64,000 bases of DNA, taken from NCBI RefSeq assembly GCF_904848585.1, contig NZ_CAJHCR010000002.1, positions 620,001-684,000 of the forward strand, read 5' to 3'. This stretch comes from Paraburkholderia kirstenboschensis. GTDB lineage: Bacteria; Pseudomonadota; Gammaproteobacteria; Burkholderiales; Burkholderiaceae. Below the pieces are notes generated by a model, which was given only the letters and a program-made list of their open reading frames with translations, ran no database searches and was not told the DNA's origin. The translations under genes and the position numbers were made by a program. This document shows, one piece after another, positions 52,442 through 61,919 of this stretch; the first letter of the stretch is position 1; every line of letters begins with the position of its first letter.

Positions 52442-54103
52442 GTGCATGCAATTGAATCGAGAGGCCGAAAGGTAGAAATACTGTCATTTCTCGTTTTTCT
52501 CATTGGCGCGATGGCAGCGGTTGTCACGCTTGCGGAAATAATTGGAACTCACGTTCCGCTCTTTTCGGGCGATTATGAGCAGGTGTTCTTTAGAGCCGCC
52601 CAACTGAAGCACGGGGAGATCAGCGTCGCCGATTTCATCCTTCGTCGGCAGGTCGATCATCCACACCTCCTCGTCTTCGGACTTGCGTATCTGGACGTCA
52701 CATTCTTCAGCGGCCACACATGGCTACTGTATGCGGCAAGCTTTTTATTCTGCGGTGCCATGATCGTCACGTTTGCATTGACCGTGCGCCGATCTCAATT
52801 GGATCGCAGCACATCAGTGGTCGTGGTGGGGATCGCAGTTTTTCTACTGTGCGGCCCTCAGAACCTAGGCGTTCTTTCTTGGCCCTTCCAGGTTACATTG
52901 GTGGGCACCGCGTCGCTAGTGGTGGTCGCATCCTATCTGCTGGCAAACGCCAGTCACATGCGAGGTCTGATCGCCGCTTGGCTATTGCTGGCCGTTGCTG
53001 TCATCAGTCACGGAGCCGGAGTTCTGGTAATTCCTGTCCTCTGTGCGTTCTTCCTGCTGACGCGCCGTAAACGCTACGGCATCCTCGCACTCCTGCTCGT
53101 CGCCGAATTCACGCTCTACGCTGCCCACTATCCGACGACCCCTCACATCCGGCTATCGGCACTTATCACGAAGATGGTTCACGCGCCATCGGAGTGGATC
53201 GGTATTCCAGCATACGTCGCATACTTGCTCGGACACGGCATCACCTTTGGCCTAGTCGGAAACATCGTCGACGCGCTCCTTGGTGCCATGGGGCTTTTTG
53301 CATACGCATATTCAGTTGTTCAGTTCGTGCGCTTCAGAAAGGGAAGTCCCAGCCTCGTATTTCTTTCGACCTTCGGGCTACTCGCCTGCTTGACGAGCAT
53401 CACACTGAACATCGCCTACGAGGATCTCCGTAAGGCTACCGTGAACCTCAATTATTTTTTCGCTGACCGGTACCTGCCTTGGACCGCTTTTTTCTGGATT
53501 GGCACCTTCACGAACATGCTTGGCATCGTTCGCATCGGGCGCGCCTCGGTATCGATAGTCGGGGCAGCAACAGCCGTGTTTCTGGTAGTCGCATCGGTGC
53601 CTGCAATTCAGAAAAACAACTCCATCTTGCTGTCTCGCGTTGCTGTCACGGACAACTTCGGCTGCCTGGGGAAGGTATCTGCCTGCATGCTTTCCAGGGC
53701 GGTCGGACTGCCTGTGGATTCGGTACGCCCTTGGAGCACTCTCGTCTTCGGCTGGCAGAGGGAAGTGGGAGCCCTGCACATCTCTAACCCGAAGGCCTGC
53801 GTCGGCGGCGCACAAACGCTCTTCAAACGAGACTCAATGCTGGACCAAGTCAGTCGGTTACAGGCCGCTGATTTTACGGACGTGAACTGGGACGAAGGCA
53901 TTTCGCGAACGCGTGCTGGTTTCTTTGTGACCGACGCATCGACGATCGCGACGTTGAGTCAGTGCGACGCGGTCAAGCTTGCCGATGGAAGCGTCCGCGG
54001 AGTGACGGAGATCGATGGGAGAAACGTATATCTTGAAGGATCTCCTCTGTCGTCTGCATCTGGATACCCATCACACATCGAAGTCGTGCATCACTGGCGA
54101 TGA
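52442..54103 (+). CDS. Multi-pass membrane protein, GtrII/GT-C-like cargo
   Basis: About 553 aa with some ten to eleven hydrophobic helices up to about residue 400 and a soluble C-terminal domain (about 410-553). The GDYEQVFFRAAQLKHGE stretch after helix 1 carries acidic residues in the place where GT-C glycosyltransferases have the catalytic Asp. Start GTG 52442 has AAGGAG upstream. Visibly more A/T-rich than the surrounding chromosome. With the PhyH gene it may alter O-antigen or other glycans. No firm family assignment. Confidence 0.75.
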   Translation: MHAIESRGRKVEILSFLVFLIGAMAAVVTLAEIIGTHVPLFSGDYEQVFFRAAQLKHGEISVADFILRRQVDHPHLLVFGLAYLDVTFFSGHTWLLYAASFLFCGAMIVTFALTVRRSQLDRSTSVVVVGIAVFLLCGPQNLGVLSWPFQVTLVGTASLVVVASYLLANASHMRGLIAAWLLLAVAVISHGAGVLVIPVLCAFFLLTRRKRYGILALLLVAEFTLYAAHYPTTPHIRLSALITKMVHAPSEWIGIPAYVAYLLGHGITFGLVGNIVDALLGAMGLFAYAYSVVQFVRFRKGSPSLVFLSTFGLLACLTSITLNIAYEDLRKATVNLNYFFADRYLPWTAFFWIGTFTNMLGIVRIGRASVSIVGAATAVFLVVASVPAIQKNNSILLSRVAVTDNFGCLGKVSACMLSRAVGLPVDSVRPWSTLVFGWQREVGALHISNPKACVGGAQTLFKRDSMLDQVSRLQAADFTDVNWDEGISRTRAGFFVTDASTIATLSQCDAVKLADGSVRGVTEIDGRNVYLEGSPLSSASGYPSHIEVVHHWR

Positions 54104-54114
54104 CGGCGAACCGG

Positions 54115-54306
54115 TCACTCCGCTACAGGAGCCGGCAGAAATTGTGGCATGAAGGCATCCTGCTCTTCATAGTAAGCCTTCCAGATTTGGTCGCTTGAAT
54201 TGAGCGTCCCATAGTTAGGCCAAGTGTCGGGGTCCTGAGGGCTGCTGAAATACGAAACGATGGTCTGTTTCGTCGAGTTCGCAAACTGTACGTATATGCG
54301 AATCAA
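54115..54306 (-). CDS. Small phage tail-assembly-type protein
   Basis: A 63-aa frame (MIRIYVQFANSTKQTIVSYFSSPQDPDTWPNYG...) with a compact beta-type start. It looks like the small proteins next to phage tail fibre genes. Its 5' end meets the integrase fragment head to head, so the junction is a rearrangement. Probably real in origin; expression uncertain. Confidence 0.5.
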   Translation of the reverse strand: MIRIYVQFANSTKQTIVSYFSSPQDPDTWPNYGTLNSSDQIWKAYYEEQDAFMPQFLPAPVAE

Positions 54307-54766
54307 GCTGCTGACCGGGCTGCGTCGCGGCGACCTGCTGCGCCTGACGATGTCCGACCTTAAAGACGATGGGATTCACGTCACGCCCGGCAAGACCGAG
54401 AACACGACAGGCAAGCGCCTGTTCTACGAATGGACCGACGAGTTACGCGAAGCTGTCGCGCTCGCTAAGGGCGCGCGGCCAGTGTCTATCGCCCCCTGGC
54501 TGTTCTGCAATCGTCGCGGCGAATGCTACTTCAGCGAGCAGACCGGCCGCGCCGGCGGGTGGGACACGATGTGGCGCACCTTCATGGAGCGCGTGCTGGA
54601 AGAGACGAAGGTCAAGGAGCACTTCACCGAGCACGATCTACGGGCGAAATGCGCCAGTGACGCAGAGACGTTGGAGCATGCGCAAGCGCTTCTGGCGCAC
54701 GCCGACGGCAAAGTCACGGAGAGGATTTATCGGCGGAAACCGGAACGCGTGAGGCCGCTTCGTTGA
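54296..54766 (+). pseudogene. Truncated tyrosine recombinase (integrase C-terminal fragment)
   Basis: About 156 aa of the catalytic C-terminus: [14 protein letters not shown] holds the first catalytic Arg, HDLRAKCASDAETLEHAQALL the His-x-x-Arg box, and IYRRKPE the Tyr nucleophile. The N-terminal core-binding half is missing, lost at the junction with the tail-type gene. It points at tRNA-Ser 74 bases away, the likely integration site. Confidence 0.85.
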
Positions 54767-54840
54767 ACAAGCTATGGCACAACCCCGATTCTATGGCACA
54801 GCTCGGAAATTGGATCGGCTGGAAAGCCTTATGGGAAGGG

Positions 54841-54931
54841 TGGCGGAGAGACGGGGATTCGAACCCCGGATAGGCTATTAACCTATACACGCTTTCCAGG
54901 CGTGCGACTTAAACCGCTCATCCATCTCTCC
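54841..54931 (-). tRNA. tRNA-Ser(GGA)
   Basis: The minus strand folds as a class II tRNA of 91 bases including CCA: acceptor GGAGAGA pairs with TCTCTCC, anticodon arm CACGC-CTGGAAA-GCGTG gives GGA, there is a long variable arm, and the T-loop TTCGAAT is present. It reads UCC/UCU Ser codons. The 3' end faces the prophage remnant. Confidence 0.95.
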
Positions 54932-54991
54932 GGCGGGGAGCCGAATTATAGCAAACTTCGAGCCGTTCGCTACACCCTCGCGCAAACCCCT

Positions 54992-57010
54992 CTATGGATG
55001 CCGGATATAGTCCACCAGCGCCACCGTATAAGCATCCGGTTTGCGGTCGAAAAGGCTTACGCCGATCGCCACCAGAAAGCCCGCCGGCACGCCGAACACG
55101 CCCGAGCTGATCGGCTCGATGCCGAACCACCGCGGTCCCGCGAAGCCCGTCATCTGCGTGAAGAAGGGATAGGTCGAGACGATGTAGTAAATGCACACGA
55201 GTAGCCCCGCCAGCATGCCGGCCACCGCGCCGAGCCGCGTCGTCCGCTTCCAGAACACGCCGAGCACCAGCACCGGAAACAGGCTCGACGCCGCCAGTGA
55301 AAATGCCGCGCCGACAAGAAACAGAATGTTGCCCGTGTTGAGCGACGCCACATACGACGCGAACAGCGCCACCCCGAGCAGCAGAATCTTCGAAATGGTC
55401 ACGCGCCGCTGGCTCGACGCTCCCGGGTCGACCATGTGGTAATACACGTCGTGCGATAAGGCGTTCGCAATCGTGAGCAGCAAACCGTCAGCCGTGGAAA
55501 GCGCCGCGGCCAATGCGCCCGCCGCGATCAGGCCTGACATCACGTACGGCAGTCCCGCAATCTCCGGCGCGGCAAGCACCACCATGTCGGGCTGCATCTG
55601 GATCTCGCTCCATCGCACGATGCCGTCGCCGTTGGTATCCGCGAGAGTGATCAGGCTCGGCTCCACCTTGCGCCATTGCGTGAGCCATTGCGGCAAATCG
55701 GAAAAGTGATGACCGACCAGGTTCGTCAAGATCTCGTATTTGATCAGCACCGCGAGCACCGGCACGGTCACATAAAACAGTGCGACGAAAAAGAGCGTCC
55801 AGCCGACCGAGCGTCGCGCGGAAGCCACCGACGTCGTCGTGTTATAGCGCGTCAAAATATGCGGCAAGCTCGCCGTGCCGAGCGACAGGCACAGCAGCAA
55901 CGAAAGAAAGTTGCGCTCGTGCATGCGCCGGTCTTCGTCGCTCGCTGTGGGGAACGGCTCGTGCATCGGCAACGGCGCGGAGGCGCGCATCAGCATCTCG
56001 TCGCGCTGCTGGGTCCAAACGATCTGCGCGGCGGCGGCATCGCGCGGAAACTGCTCGAGCGCTTTCTCGCGCTCCTTGATCTCGCGCAGCGGACCATTGC
56101 GTCGGCGCAGATCGGCCACTTCCTGTGTGAGCCTCAGCTTCTGCGCGACGAACGAATGCGGCAGCATGTCGAGCCGCTGCTGCATCAGCGCGGCTCGGCG
56201 GCGATAATCGTCGCGCACGGTCTGCTCGAGCGGCTCGTCGCGCACCTGCTTCTCGAGGCTCTCCATACGCTCCATCAAACGGCCGTAACTGAATTGCGGC
56301 ACCCAGCCGAGGCCGTCCTTATGCGCGATCATCGAAACAGGAATCAGGATCGCCGCAATCAGGATGATGTATTGCGCAACCTGAGTCCAAGTCACCGCGC
56401 GCATGCCGCCGAGAAACGAACACACCAGAATGCCCGCGAGTCCGCAGAAAATGCCGACGGCAAAGTCGACGCCAATGAAGCGCGTCGCAATCAGACCGAC
56501 GCCCTGAATCTGCGCGACCAGATAAACGAACGAACACAGAATCGCCGACAACGCCGCGAGGCCGCGCACGGCGTTGCTCGAAAAACGTGTGCCGAGGAAA
56601 TCGGGAATCGTGTAGCGGGCGAGCTTGCGCACGTATGGCGCGAGCAAAAACGCAACGAGGCAATAGCCGCCTGTCCAGCCCATCAGATAGGCCAGACCGT
56701 CATAGCCGGTTGCGTAGATCGAACCAGCCAGGCCGATGAACGAAGCCGCCGAAAGCCAGTCCGCCGCCGTCGCCATGCCGTTGAACGCGGACGGCACGCG
56801 CCGCCCCGCCACATAATATTCGACGAGATCCGAAGTGCGCGACAGCAAGCCGATCACCGCGTACACGGCAATCGGCACGAACAGGAACACATAGCCGATC
56901 CACATGCCCGGCCCGGTCGTGCGCTCGATGCGCCACATCACATAGATGAAAAGCAGGAAGCCGAGCGTGTAAAACGCATATGAGCGGATCAGCCTGTTCG
57001 TGAGCTTCAT
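54992..57010 (-). CDS. Sodium/solute symporter, ActP-like (VC_2705 type)
   Basis: 672 aa with about 13 helices of the SSS family. Landmarks: VEYYVAGRRVPSAFNGMATAADWLSAASFIG, PYVRKLARYTIPDFLGTRF, and LTRYNTT...SARRSVGW. A charged coiled-coil insert (about residues 245-370) and a DTNGDGIVRWSE segment (about 475) distinguish it. The gene starts four bases after the DUF4212 gene stops; with acetyl-CoA synthetase upstream, acetate or a short organic acid is the likely cargo. ATG 57010 is chosen over a frame from 57067 that would overlap DUF4212. Confidence 0.93.
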   Translation of the reverse strand: MKLTNRLIRSYAFYTLGFLLFIYVMWRIERTTGPGMWIGYVFLFVPIAVYAVIGLLSRTSDLVEYYVAGRRVPSAFNGMATAADWLSAASFIGLAGSIYATGYDGLAYLMGWTGGYCLVAFLLAPYVRKLARYTIPDFLGTRFSSNAVRGLAALSAILCSFVYLVAQIQGVGLIATRFIGVDFAVGIFCGLAGILVCSFLGGMRAVTWTQVAQYIILIAAILIPVSMIAHKDGLGWVPQFSYGRLMERMESLEKQVRDEPLEQTVRDDYRRRAALMQQRLDMLPHSFVAQKLRLTQEVADLRRRNGPLREIKEREKALEQFPRDAAAAQIVWTQQRDEMLMRASAPLPMHEPFPTASDEDRRMHERNFLSLLLCLSLGTASLPHILTRYNTTTSVASARRSVGWTLFFVALFYVTVPVLAVLIKYEILTNLVGHHFSDLPQWLTQWRKVEPSLITLADTNGDGIVRWSEIQMQPDMVVLAAPEIAGLPYVMSGLIAAGALAAALSTADGLLLTIANALSHDVYYHMVDPGASSQRRVTISKILLLGVALFASYVASLNTGNILFLVGAAFSLAASSLFPVLVLGVFWKRTTRLGAVAGMLAGLLVCIYYIVSTYPFFTQMTGFAGPRWFGIEPISSGVFGVPAGFLVAIGVSLFDRKPDAYTVALVDYIRHP

Positions 57011-57014
57011 CGGC

Positions 57015-57434
57015 TCAGGTTCCGCGCACGCCGGCATCGGCGGCGGCAGTCGGGCTTGCAGCGACACTTGCGCTTAAAGCGGCATCGGTATCGCCAGCGG
57101 TATGAGTGTCGGCCTCGAACGCGCGTTGCAAATGGCGGTCGGCCCGCTGCATCGACACGATGTACACGACGATCAGCGCGAGATAGATCAGGATCGCACC
57201 CTGTGCGCCGAAGTAAAACGGCAACCTGAAGCCGGCAAAACGCAGATGCGCGAGAGCGGGTGCCGCGAGCGGCAACAGGAACGATACCGCGAAGCCCACC
57301 GTCATCAAGGCCGCGATGAGCGCGAGATTGAAGCGCCAGTACTTCCGATGTGTGCGAGCAAGCGCCGCCGACACCGCTGGCGGTTCGGGCGCGGGATTCT
57401 GCGTAGCGTGAGAGGAGTGGTGAGGCGCGGCCAT
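57015..57434 (-). CDS. DUF4212 small subunit of the SSS transporter
   Basis: 139 aa: ARTHRKYWRFNLALIAALMTVGF, then a second helix GAQGAILIYLALIVVYIVSMQRADR. Two-helix DUF4212 proteins are paired with VC_2705-type symporters. The C-terminal tail is Ala/Thr-rich. Four bases separate it from the symporter gene, so the two are coupled. Confidence 0.9.
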   Translation of the reverse strand: MAAPHHSSHATQNPAPEPPAVSAALARTHRKYWRFNLALIAALMTVGFAVSFLLPLAAPALAHLRFAGFRLPFYFGAQGAILIYLALIVVYIVSMQRADRHLQRAFEADTHTAGDTDAALSASVAASPTAAADAGVRGT

Positions 57435-57572
57435 GCGCCTATGTATCAAAAAGGCACCGGGCAGGCAATCGGGATTGTCCGTGCGAGGGCCGAAACTGGC
57501 ATCCGGCGAGGAGCGCATCCTTCGATACGCTCCTGCCTTTTCACCTGCAACGTGCAGGCAAACGCATGCCTT

Positions 57573-59555
57573 TTAGAGCGACTCGCCAAGCTGATCGAGG
57601 ATCGCCGGGTTCTCCAGCGTCGACACGTCTTGCGTGATGGCCTCGCCCTTTGCAAGCGAACGCAACAGACGGCGCATGATCTTGCCCGAACGCGTCTTCG
57701 GCAGATTCTCGCCAAAGCGGATGTCCTTCGGCTTCGCGATCGGACCGATTTCCTTGCCGACCCAGTTGCGCAATTCGTTGGCTAGCTTGACCGCCTCTTC
57801 GCCTTCCGGACGCGCGCGCTTCAACACGACGAATGCGCATACCGCTTCACCGGTCGTTGCATCGGGACGCCCCACCACCGCCGCCTCGGCGACGATCGGG
57901 TTCGATACCAGCGCCGACTCGATCTCCATCGTGCCGAGACGGTGACCCGACACATTGAGCACGTCGTCAATGCGGCCCATGATCGTGAAGTAGCCGGTTT
58001 CCTTGTCGCGCACCGCCCCGTCACCGGCGAGATACAGCTTGCCGCCGAGTTCCTCGGGGAAATAGCTCTTCTTGTAACGGTCCGGATCGCCCCACACGTT
58101 ACGCAACATGGAAGGCCAAGGCCGCTTCACCACCAGAATGCCGCCCTGCCCGTTCGGCACGTCCTGGCCGGTTTCGTCGACGACCGCCGCCATGATGCCG
58201 GGCAAGGGCAGCGTGCACGAGCCCGGCACGAGCGGCGTTGCGCCCGGCAGCGGCGTGATCATGTGGCCGCCGGTTTCCGTTTGCCACCACGTATCGACAA
58301 TCGGGCAGCGCCCGCCGCCGACGTTCTCGTAGTACCACACCCACGCTTCGGGATTGATCGGCTCGCCGACCGTACCGATGATGCGCAGCGTCGACAGGTC
58401 GTAGCTCTTTGGATGCACTTTCGCGTCGGCTTCCGCGGCCTTGATCAGCGAGCGGATCGCGGTCGGCGCGGTATAGAACAGCGTTACCTTGTGCTTCGCG
58501 ATCATGTCCCAGAAGCGGCCGGCGTTCGGATAGGTCGGCACGCCTTCGAACACGACCTGGGTGCCGCCGAGCGTCAGCGGACCATAAGTAATGTAGCTGT
58601 GACCCGTGATCCAGCCGATGTCCGCGGTACACCAGAACACGTCGGTGGACTTCCAGTCGAAGGTCCACTTCATGGTCTGCGCGGCCCACAACAGGTAGCC
58701 GCCCGTGCTGTGCTGAACGCCCTTCGGCTTGCCCGTCGAACCCGATGTGTAGAGGATGAAAAGCGGATGCTCGGCGCCGACCCACTCCGGCACGCATTGA
58801 TCCGACTCGGCTTGCGCGATCTCGTGCATCCACAGATCGCGGCTTTCGTTCCACGCAATCTTGCCGCCGGTCCGCTTGTAGACGATCACGCTCTTGACCG
58901 CGTCGCAGCCGCCCATTGCGAGCGCTTCGTCGGCGATGTTCTTCAACGGCAGCGCCTTGCCGCCGCGCATCTGTTCGTCCGAAGTGACGAGCGCGACCGC
59001 GCCCACGTCGACGAGCCGCTCGTTGAGCGACTTCGACGAGAAGCCGCCGAACACCACCGAGTGCGTCGCGCCGATCCGCGCGCATGCCTGCATTGCGACA
59101 ATGCCTTCAATCGACATCGGCATATAGATCACCACGCGGTCGCCCTTCTTCACGCCGCGCGTCTTCAGCGCATTCGCAAAGCGCGACACACGTTGCAGCA
59201 GATCCTGATAGGTGACGTTGGTGACGGTGCCGTCGTCGGCTTCGAAAATGATCGCGACGCGCTCGCCGTTGCCCGCCTCCACGTGACGGTCGATGCTGTT
59301 GTACGACGCATTCAACTGGCCGTCTTCGAACCACGTGTAGAACGGCGCTTTCGATTCGTCGAGCACCTTCGTGAAGGGCTTGTTCCAGCTTAGCGTCTCG
59401 CGAGCGAGGCGCCCCCAGAAGCCTTCGTAGTCTCGTTCCGCCTCGGCGGTCAGCGCATGGTAAGCGTCCATGCCGGAGATCGTGGCACCGGCCGCTGCTT
59501 CGGCGGAGGGCGGGAAAACACGGCGTTCCTGAAGAACCGATTCAATCGCAGACAT
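57573..59555 (-). CDS. acs: Acetyl-CoA synthetase
   Basis: 660 aa AMP-forming enzyme making acetyl-CoA from acetate, CoA and ATP. Core motifs: [34 protein letters not shown] with the acetate-site Trp, [19 protein letters not shown], and the acetylatable Lys region [17 protein letters not shown] precedes ATG 59555. Same strand as the symporter pair after a 138-base gap: an acetate uptake and use module. Confidence 0.96.
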   Translation of the reverse strand: MSAIESVLQERRVFPPSAEAAAGATISGMDAYHALTAEAERDYEGFWGRLARETLSWNKPFTKVLDESKAPFYTWFEDGQLNASYNSIDRHVEAGNGERVAIIFEADDGTVTNVTYQDLLQRVSRFANALKTRGVKKGDRVVIYMPMSIEGIVAMQACARIGATHSVVFGGFSSKSLNERLVDVGAVALVTSDEQMRGGKALPLKNIADEALAMGGCDAVKSVIVYKRTGGKIAWNESRDLWMHEIAQAESDQCVPEWVGAEHPLFILYTSGSTGKPKGVQHSTGGYLLWAAQTMKWTFDWKSTDVFWCTADIGWITGHSYITYGPLTLGGTQVVFEGVPTYPNAGRFWDMIAKHKVTLFYTAPTAIRSLIKAAEADAKVHPKSYDLSTLRIIGTVGEPINPEAWVWYYENVGGGRCPIVDTWWQTETGGHMITPLPGATPLVPGSCTLPLPGIMAAVVDETGQDVPNGQGGILVVKRPWPSMLRNVWGDPDRYKKSYFPEELGGKLYLAGDGAVRDKETGYFTIMGRIDDVLNVSGHRLGTMEIESALVSNPIVAEAAVVGRPDATTGEAVCAFVVLKRARPEGEEAVKLANELRNWVGKEIGPIAKPKDIRFGENLPKTRSGKIMRRLLRSLAKGEAITQDVSTLENPAILDQLGESL

Positions 59556-59964
59556 CGACAACCCCTTGGTGAAGATGAAACGTAAAACCTGTGCCGGCGC
59601 GCCGTTGGCGCGCCATGTCATGTTGACGCCGCAATCAGACGCGATTGCACGCGCGTGTCTCCCGCCTCGCGCACCGGCCGTTTGAGGCCGCTGCGCCGCG
59701 GACCGTGCCGTCAGCCTGTGCCTATGCCGCAACGCAACATAAACACAAACGAGACAACGTCCGCTCTCGTGTTCAACCATAAGCGGTGCAACTTACCGGC
59801 CACTTACGCGAGCGGCATCGGCTTGCCCGCACAAACCCTTACGCGATTCGTACGACGCTTTCAACGAGCCACGCAATGCTGCGCCATTCGCGCACGTTAC
59901 GCAGGTTACGCTGCGTTGCGAGCCCTAATACAATGCTAACTGAACTAGCTGCCCGGATTCCAGT
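59556..59964. other. 409-base divergent promoter region (acs / EamA)
   Basis: No gene seen. A weak rightward -10-like TACAAT lies at 59929-59934, with a poor GTTACG -35 candidate 18 bases upstream, suiting the EamA gene. No clear acs promoter or hairpin is evident by eye. Confidence 0.45.
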
Positions 59965-60858
59965 TTGAATCGCTACTCCCTGCTTCTTATTACCTCGATG
60001 CTGCTCGTCGGCAGCAATGTCGGTATCGGCAAATCGATTGTCGAGTACGTCCCTGTTCCGCTGTTCGCGCTGCTGCGCTTCGTGATCGCAATGGCCGTGC
60101 TGTGGCCGCTTCTGCGCATCGCGAAACTGCGTCGCGTGAAGCGCGATGAATGGCTCAATCTGTTTTTGCAGGCGCTCTTCGGCACCTTCGGGTTTACGCT
60201 GTTGATGCTAAACGGCGTGCAGCGCACGAGTGCGGTGGCGGCTGGCGTCATCACGAGCACGATTCCGGCGGTCGTCGCGCTGCTGTCGTGGCTTATTCTC
60301 AAGGAGCGTCCCAACGGGCGCGCGCTTGCGTCGATCGCACTGGCCATTGCGGGCGTGGTCGTCATCAATCTCGCACATGTCAATGCGAGCGCGCACGGCG
60401 AAACATCGTTCACCGGCAATCTGATGGTGCTCGGTGCCGTGTGCTGCGAGTCGCTCTACATCATCCTCTCGCGACGCCTCACGCAAACGCTGGCACCTAT
60501 CGACATCTGTGCATACACGCATATGTTCGGCCTGCTGTTGATGCTGCCGTTGGGCGCGACCGCGCTCGTCGATTTCGACTATCGCGCGGTGCCGCCCGGC
60601 GTGTGGACGCTGGTGCTGTGGTACGGACTGTCCGCAAGCATCTTCTCTTTCTGGCTCTGGATGAAGGGCATCCGCCACGTCCCGGGCAGTCTTGCGGGCG
60701 TATTCAGCGCCGTGCTGCCAGTCGCGGCGGCCATCTACGGCATTACGTTTCTCGGTGAGCGCCCGACGCTTGCGCACGGCGTCGCGCTTGCGTGCGTGAT
60801 TGCGGGCATTGGACTCGCGAGTTTGAAAGTGAAGCGCGTACCGCCGGTCGCATCGTAA
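59965..60858 (+). CDS. EamA/DMT-family transporter
   Basis: 297 aa with ten hydrophobic helices arranged as two EamA repeats (for example GTFGFTLLMLNGVQRTSAVAAGVITSTIPAVVALLSWL and GVFSAVLPVAAAIYGITFLGERP). Start is TTG 59965. Probable metabolite exporter; the substrate is unknown. Confidence 0.92.
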   Translation: MNRYSLLLITSMLLVGSNVGIGKSIVEYVPVPLFALLRFVIAMAVLWPLLRIAKLRRVKRDEWLNLFLQALFGTFGFTLLMLNGVQRTSAVAAGVITSTIPAVVALLSWLILKERPNGRALASIALAIAGVVVINLAHVNASAHGETSFTGNLMVLGAVCCESLYIILSRRLTQTLAPIDICAYTHMFGLLLMLPLGATALVDFDYRAVPPGVWTLVLWYGLSASIFSFWLWMKGIRHVPGSLAGVFSAVLPVAAAIYGITFLGERPTLAHGVALACVIAGIGLASLKVKRVPPVAS

Positions 60859-61258
60859 GCGTTGTGTCTATACGCTGGCGGCTGCGGCGCGGTGATGCAC
60901 AGGACTCACGCAGCCGTTGCGTTGCGCAGGCCAGCGATTGCGCGCGCGCGCAATCGCCACCAGCTATGCTGCGCGGCCGCCCGTGCGTCTATGCTGGCGC
61001 CGCGGCCCCGCCCACGGGCATTGACGCTCGCGCCTCGACCGTGCCCGCCGCGGCGCAGCAAATCCGCCCAACGCTGTACAATAGCGCGCGCTGATGCGTG
61101 CGTTGCCGGCCCGCTGCCGACCCATAATGGGCTTGCTTCCCGCCCGTGCCGCGCCTTGCGCACCTCGCTTTGCGTGCCCGATCCGCGCGCGTGATTCGCA
61201 CGCTGTCCGGCGCATTTGGTCCACGTTCCGTCACCTGCGTTCGATCCGATTCCTGCCT
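60859..61258. other. 400-base GC-rich intergenic region, no gene seen
   Basis: Between the EamA gene and the YqhA-type gene. It has several GC-rich runs, and TACAAT at 61076-61081 could be a -10 for the rightward gene, without a good -35. Open frames crossing it are compositional; nothing in it resembles a known protein or RNA. Confidence 0.5.
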
Positions 61259-61867
61259 ATGTCCGCTTCGCGAATCAATTCCCCGCGCCAACGCCGCCCC
61301 ATGCGGCCGCTGCCCGTCATCATCTTCATGAGTCGCTGGCTGCAGGTGCCGCTCTATCTCGGGTTGATCGTCGCGCAGGCCGTGTACGTGGTGCTGTTCC
61401 TGAAGGAAGTCTGGCATCTTGTCACAGCGTCGATGACGCTCGACGAAACCAACATCATGCTGGTCGTGCTCGGTCTGATCGACGTGGTCATGATCTCGAA
61501 CCTGCTGATCATGGTGATCATCGGCGGGTATGAAACGTTCGTGTCGCGCCTCGGTGTGGAGGGCCATCCCGACGAACCGGAATGGCTCGACCACGTGAAC
61601 GCCGGCGTGCTGAAAGTGAAGCTCTCCATGGCGCTCATCAGCATCTCGTCGATCCATCTGCTGAAAACGTTCATCAGCCCGGACCAGAACTCGACGCACA
61701 CCATCATGTGGCAGGTCATCATCCACGTCGCGTTCCTCCTCTCGGCACTGATCATGGCCTTCGTCGACCGGCTGACCACGCACACGCATCCGACTCATTT
61801 TCAGGAACCCGCGGATTTGCAGCCGCTGGGTTCCAGCGGTTCCACTCCCCTGAAAGCGCACGACTGA
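61259..61867 (+). CDS. YqhA/TIGR00645-family membrane protein
   Basis: 202 aa with four membrane helices; the family features GGYETFVSRL and HPDEPEWLDHVN are visible. Function unknown in bacteria. ATG 61259 is chosen because the product then begins with a short basic segment before the first helix; longer readings run through GC-rich non-coding sequence. Followed by fumarase after 52 bases. Confidence 0.88.
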   Translation: MSASRINSPRQRRPMRPLPVIIFMSRWLQVPLYLGLIVAQAVYVVLFLKEVWHLVTASMTLDETNIMLVVLGLIDVVMISNLLIMVIIGGYETFVSRLGVEGHPDEPEWLDHVNAGVLKVKLSMALISISSIHLLKTFISPDQNSTHTIMWQVIIHVAFLLSALIMAFVDRLTTHTHPTHFQEPADLQPLGSSGSTPLKAHD

Positions 61868-61919
61868 CCGCACTGCCTGCGAACAGAAAAAAGCGCTACC
61901 GTCCCCACCGAGCTTAGCC

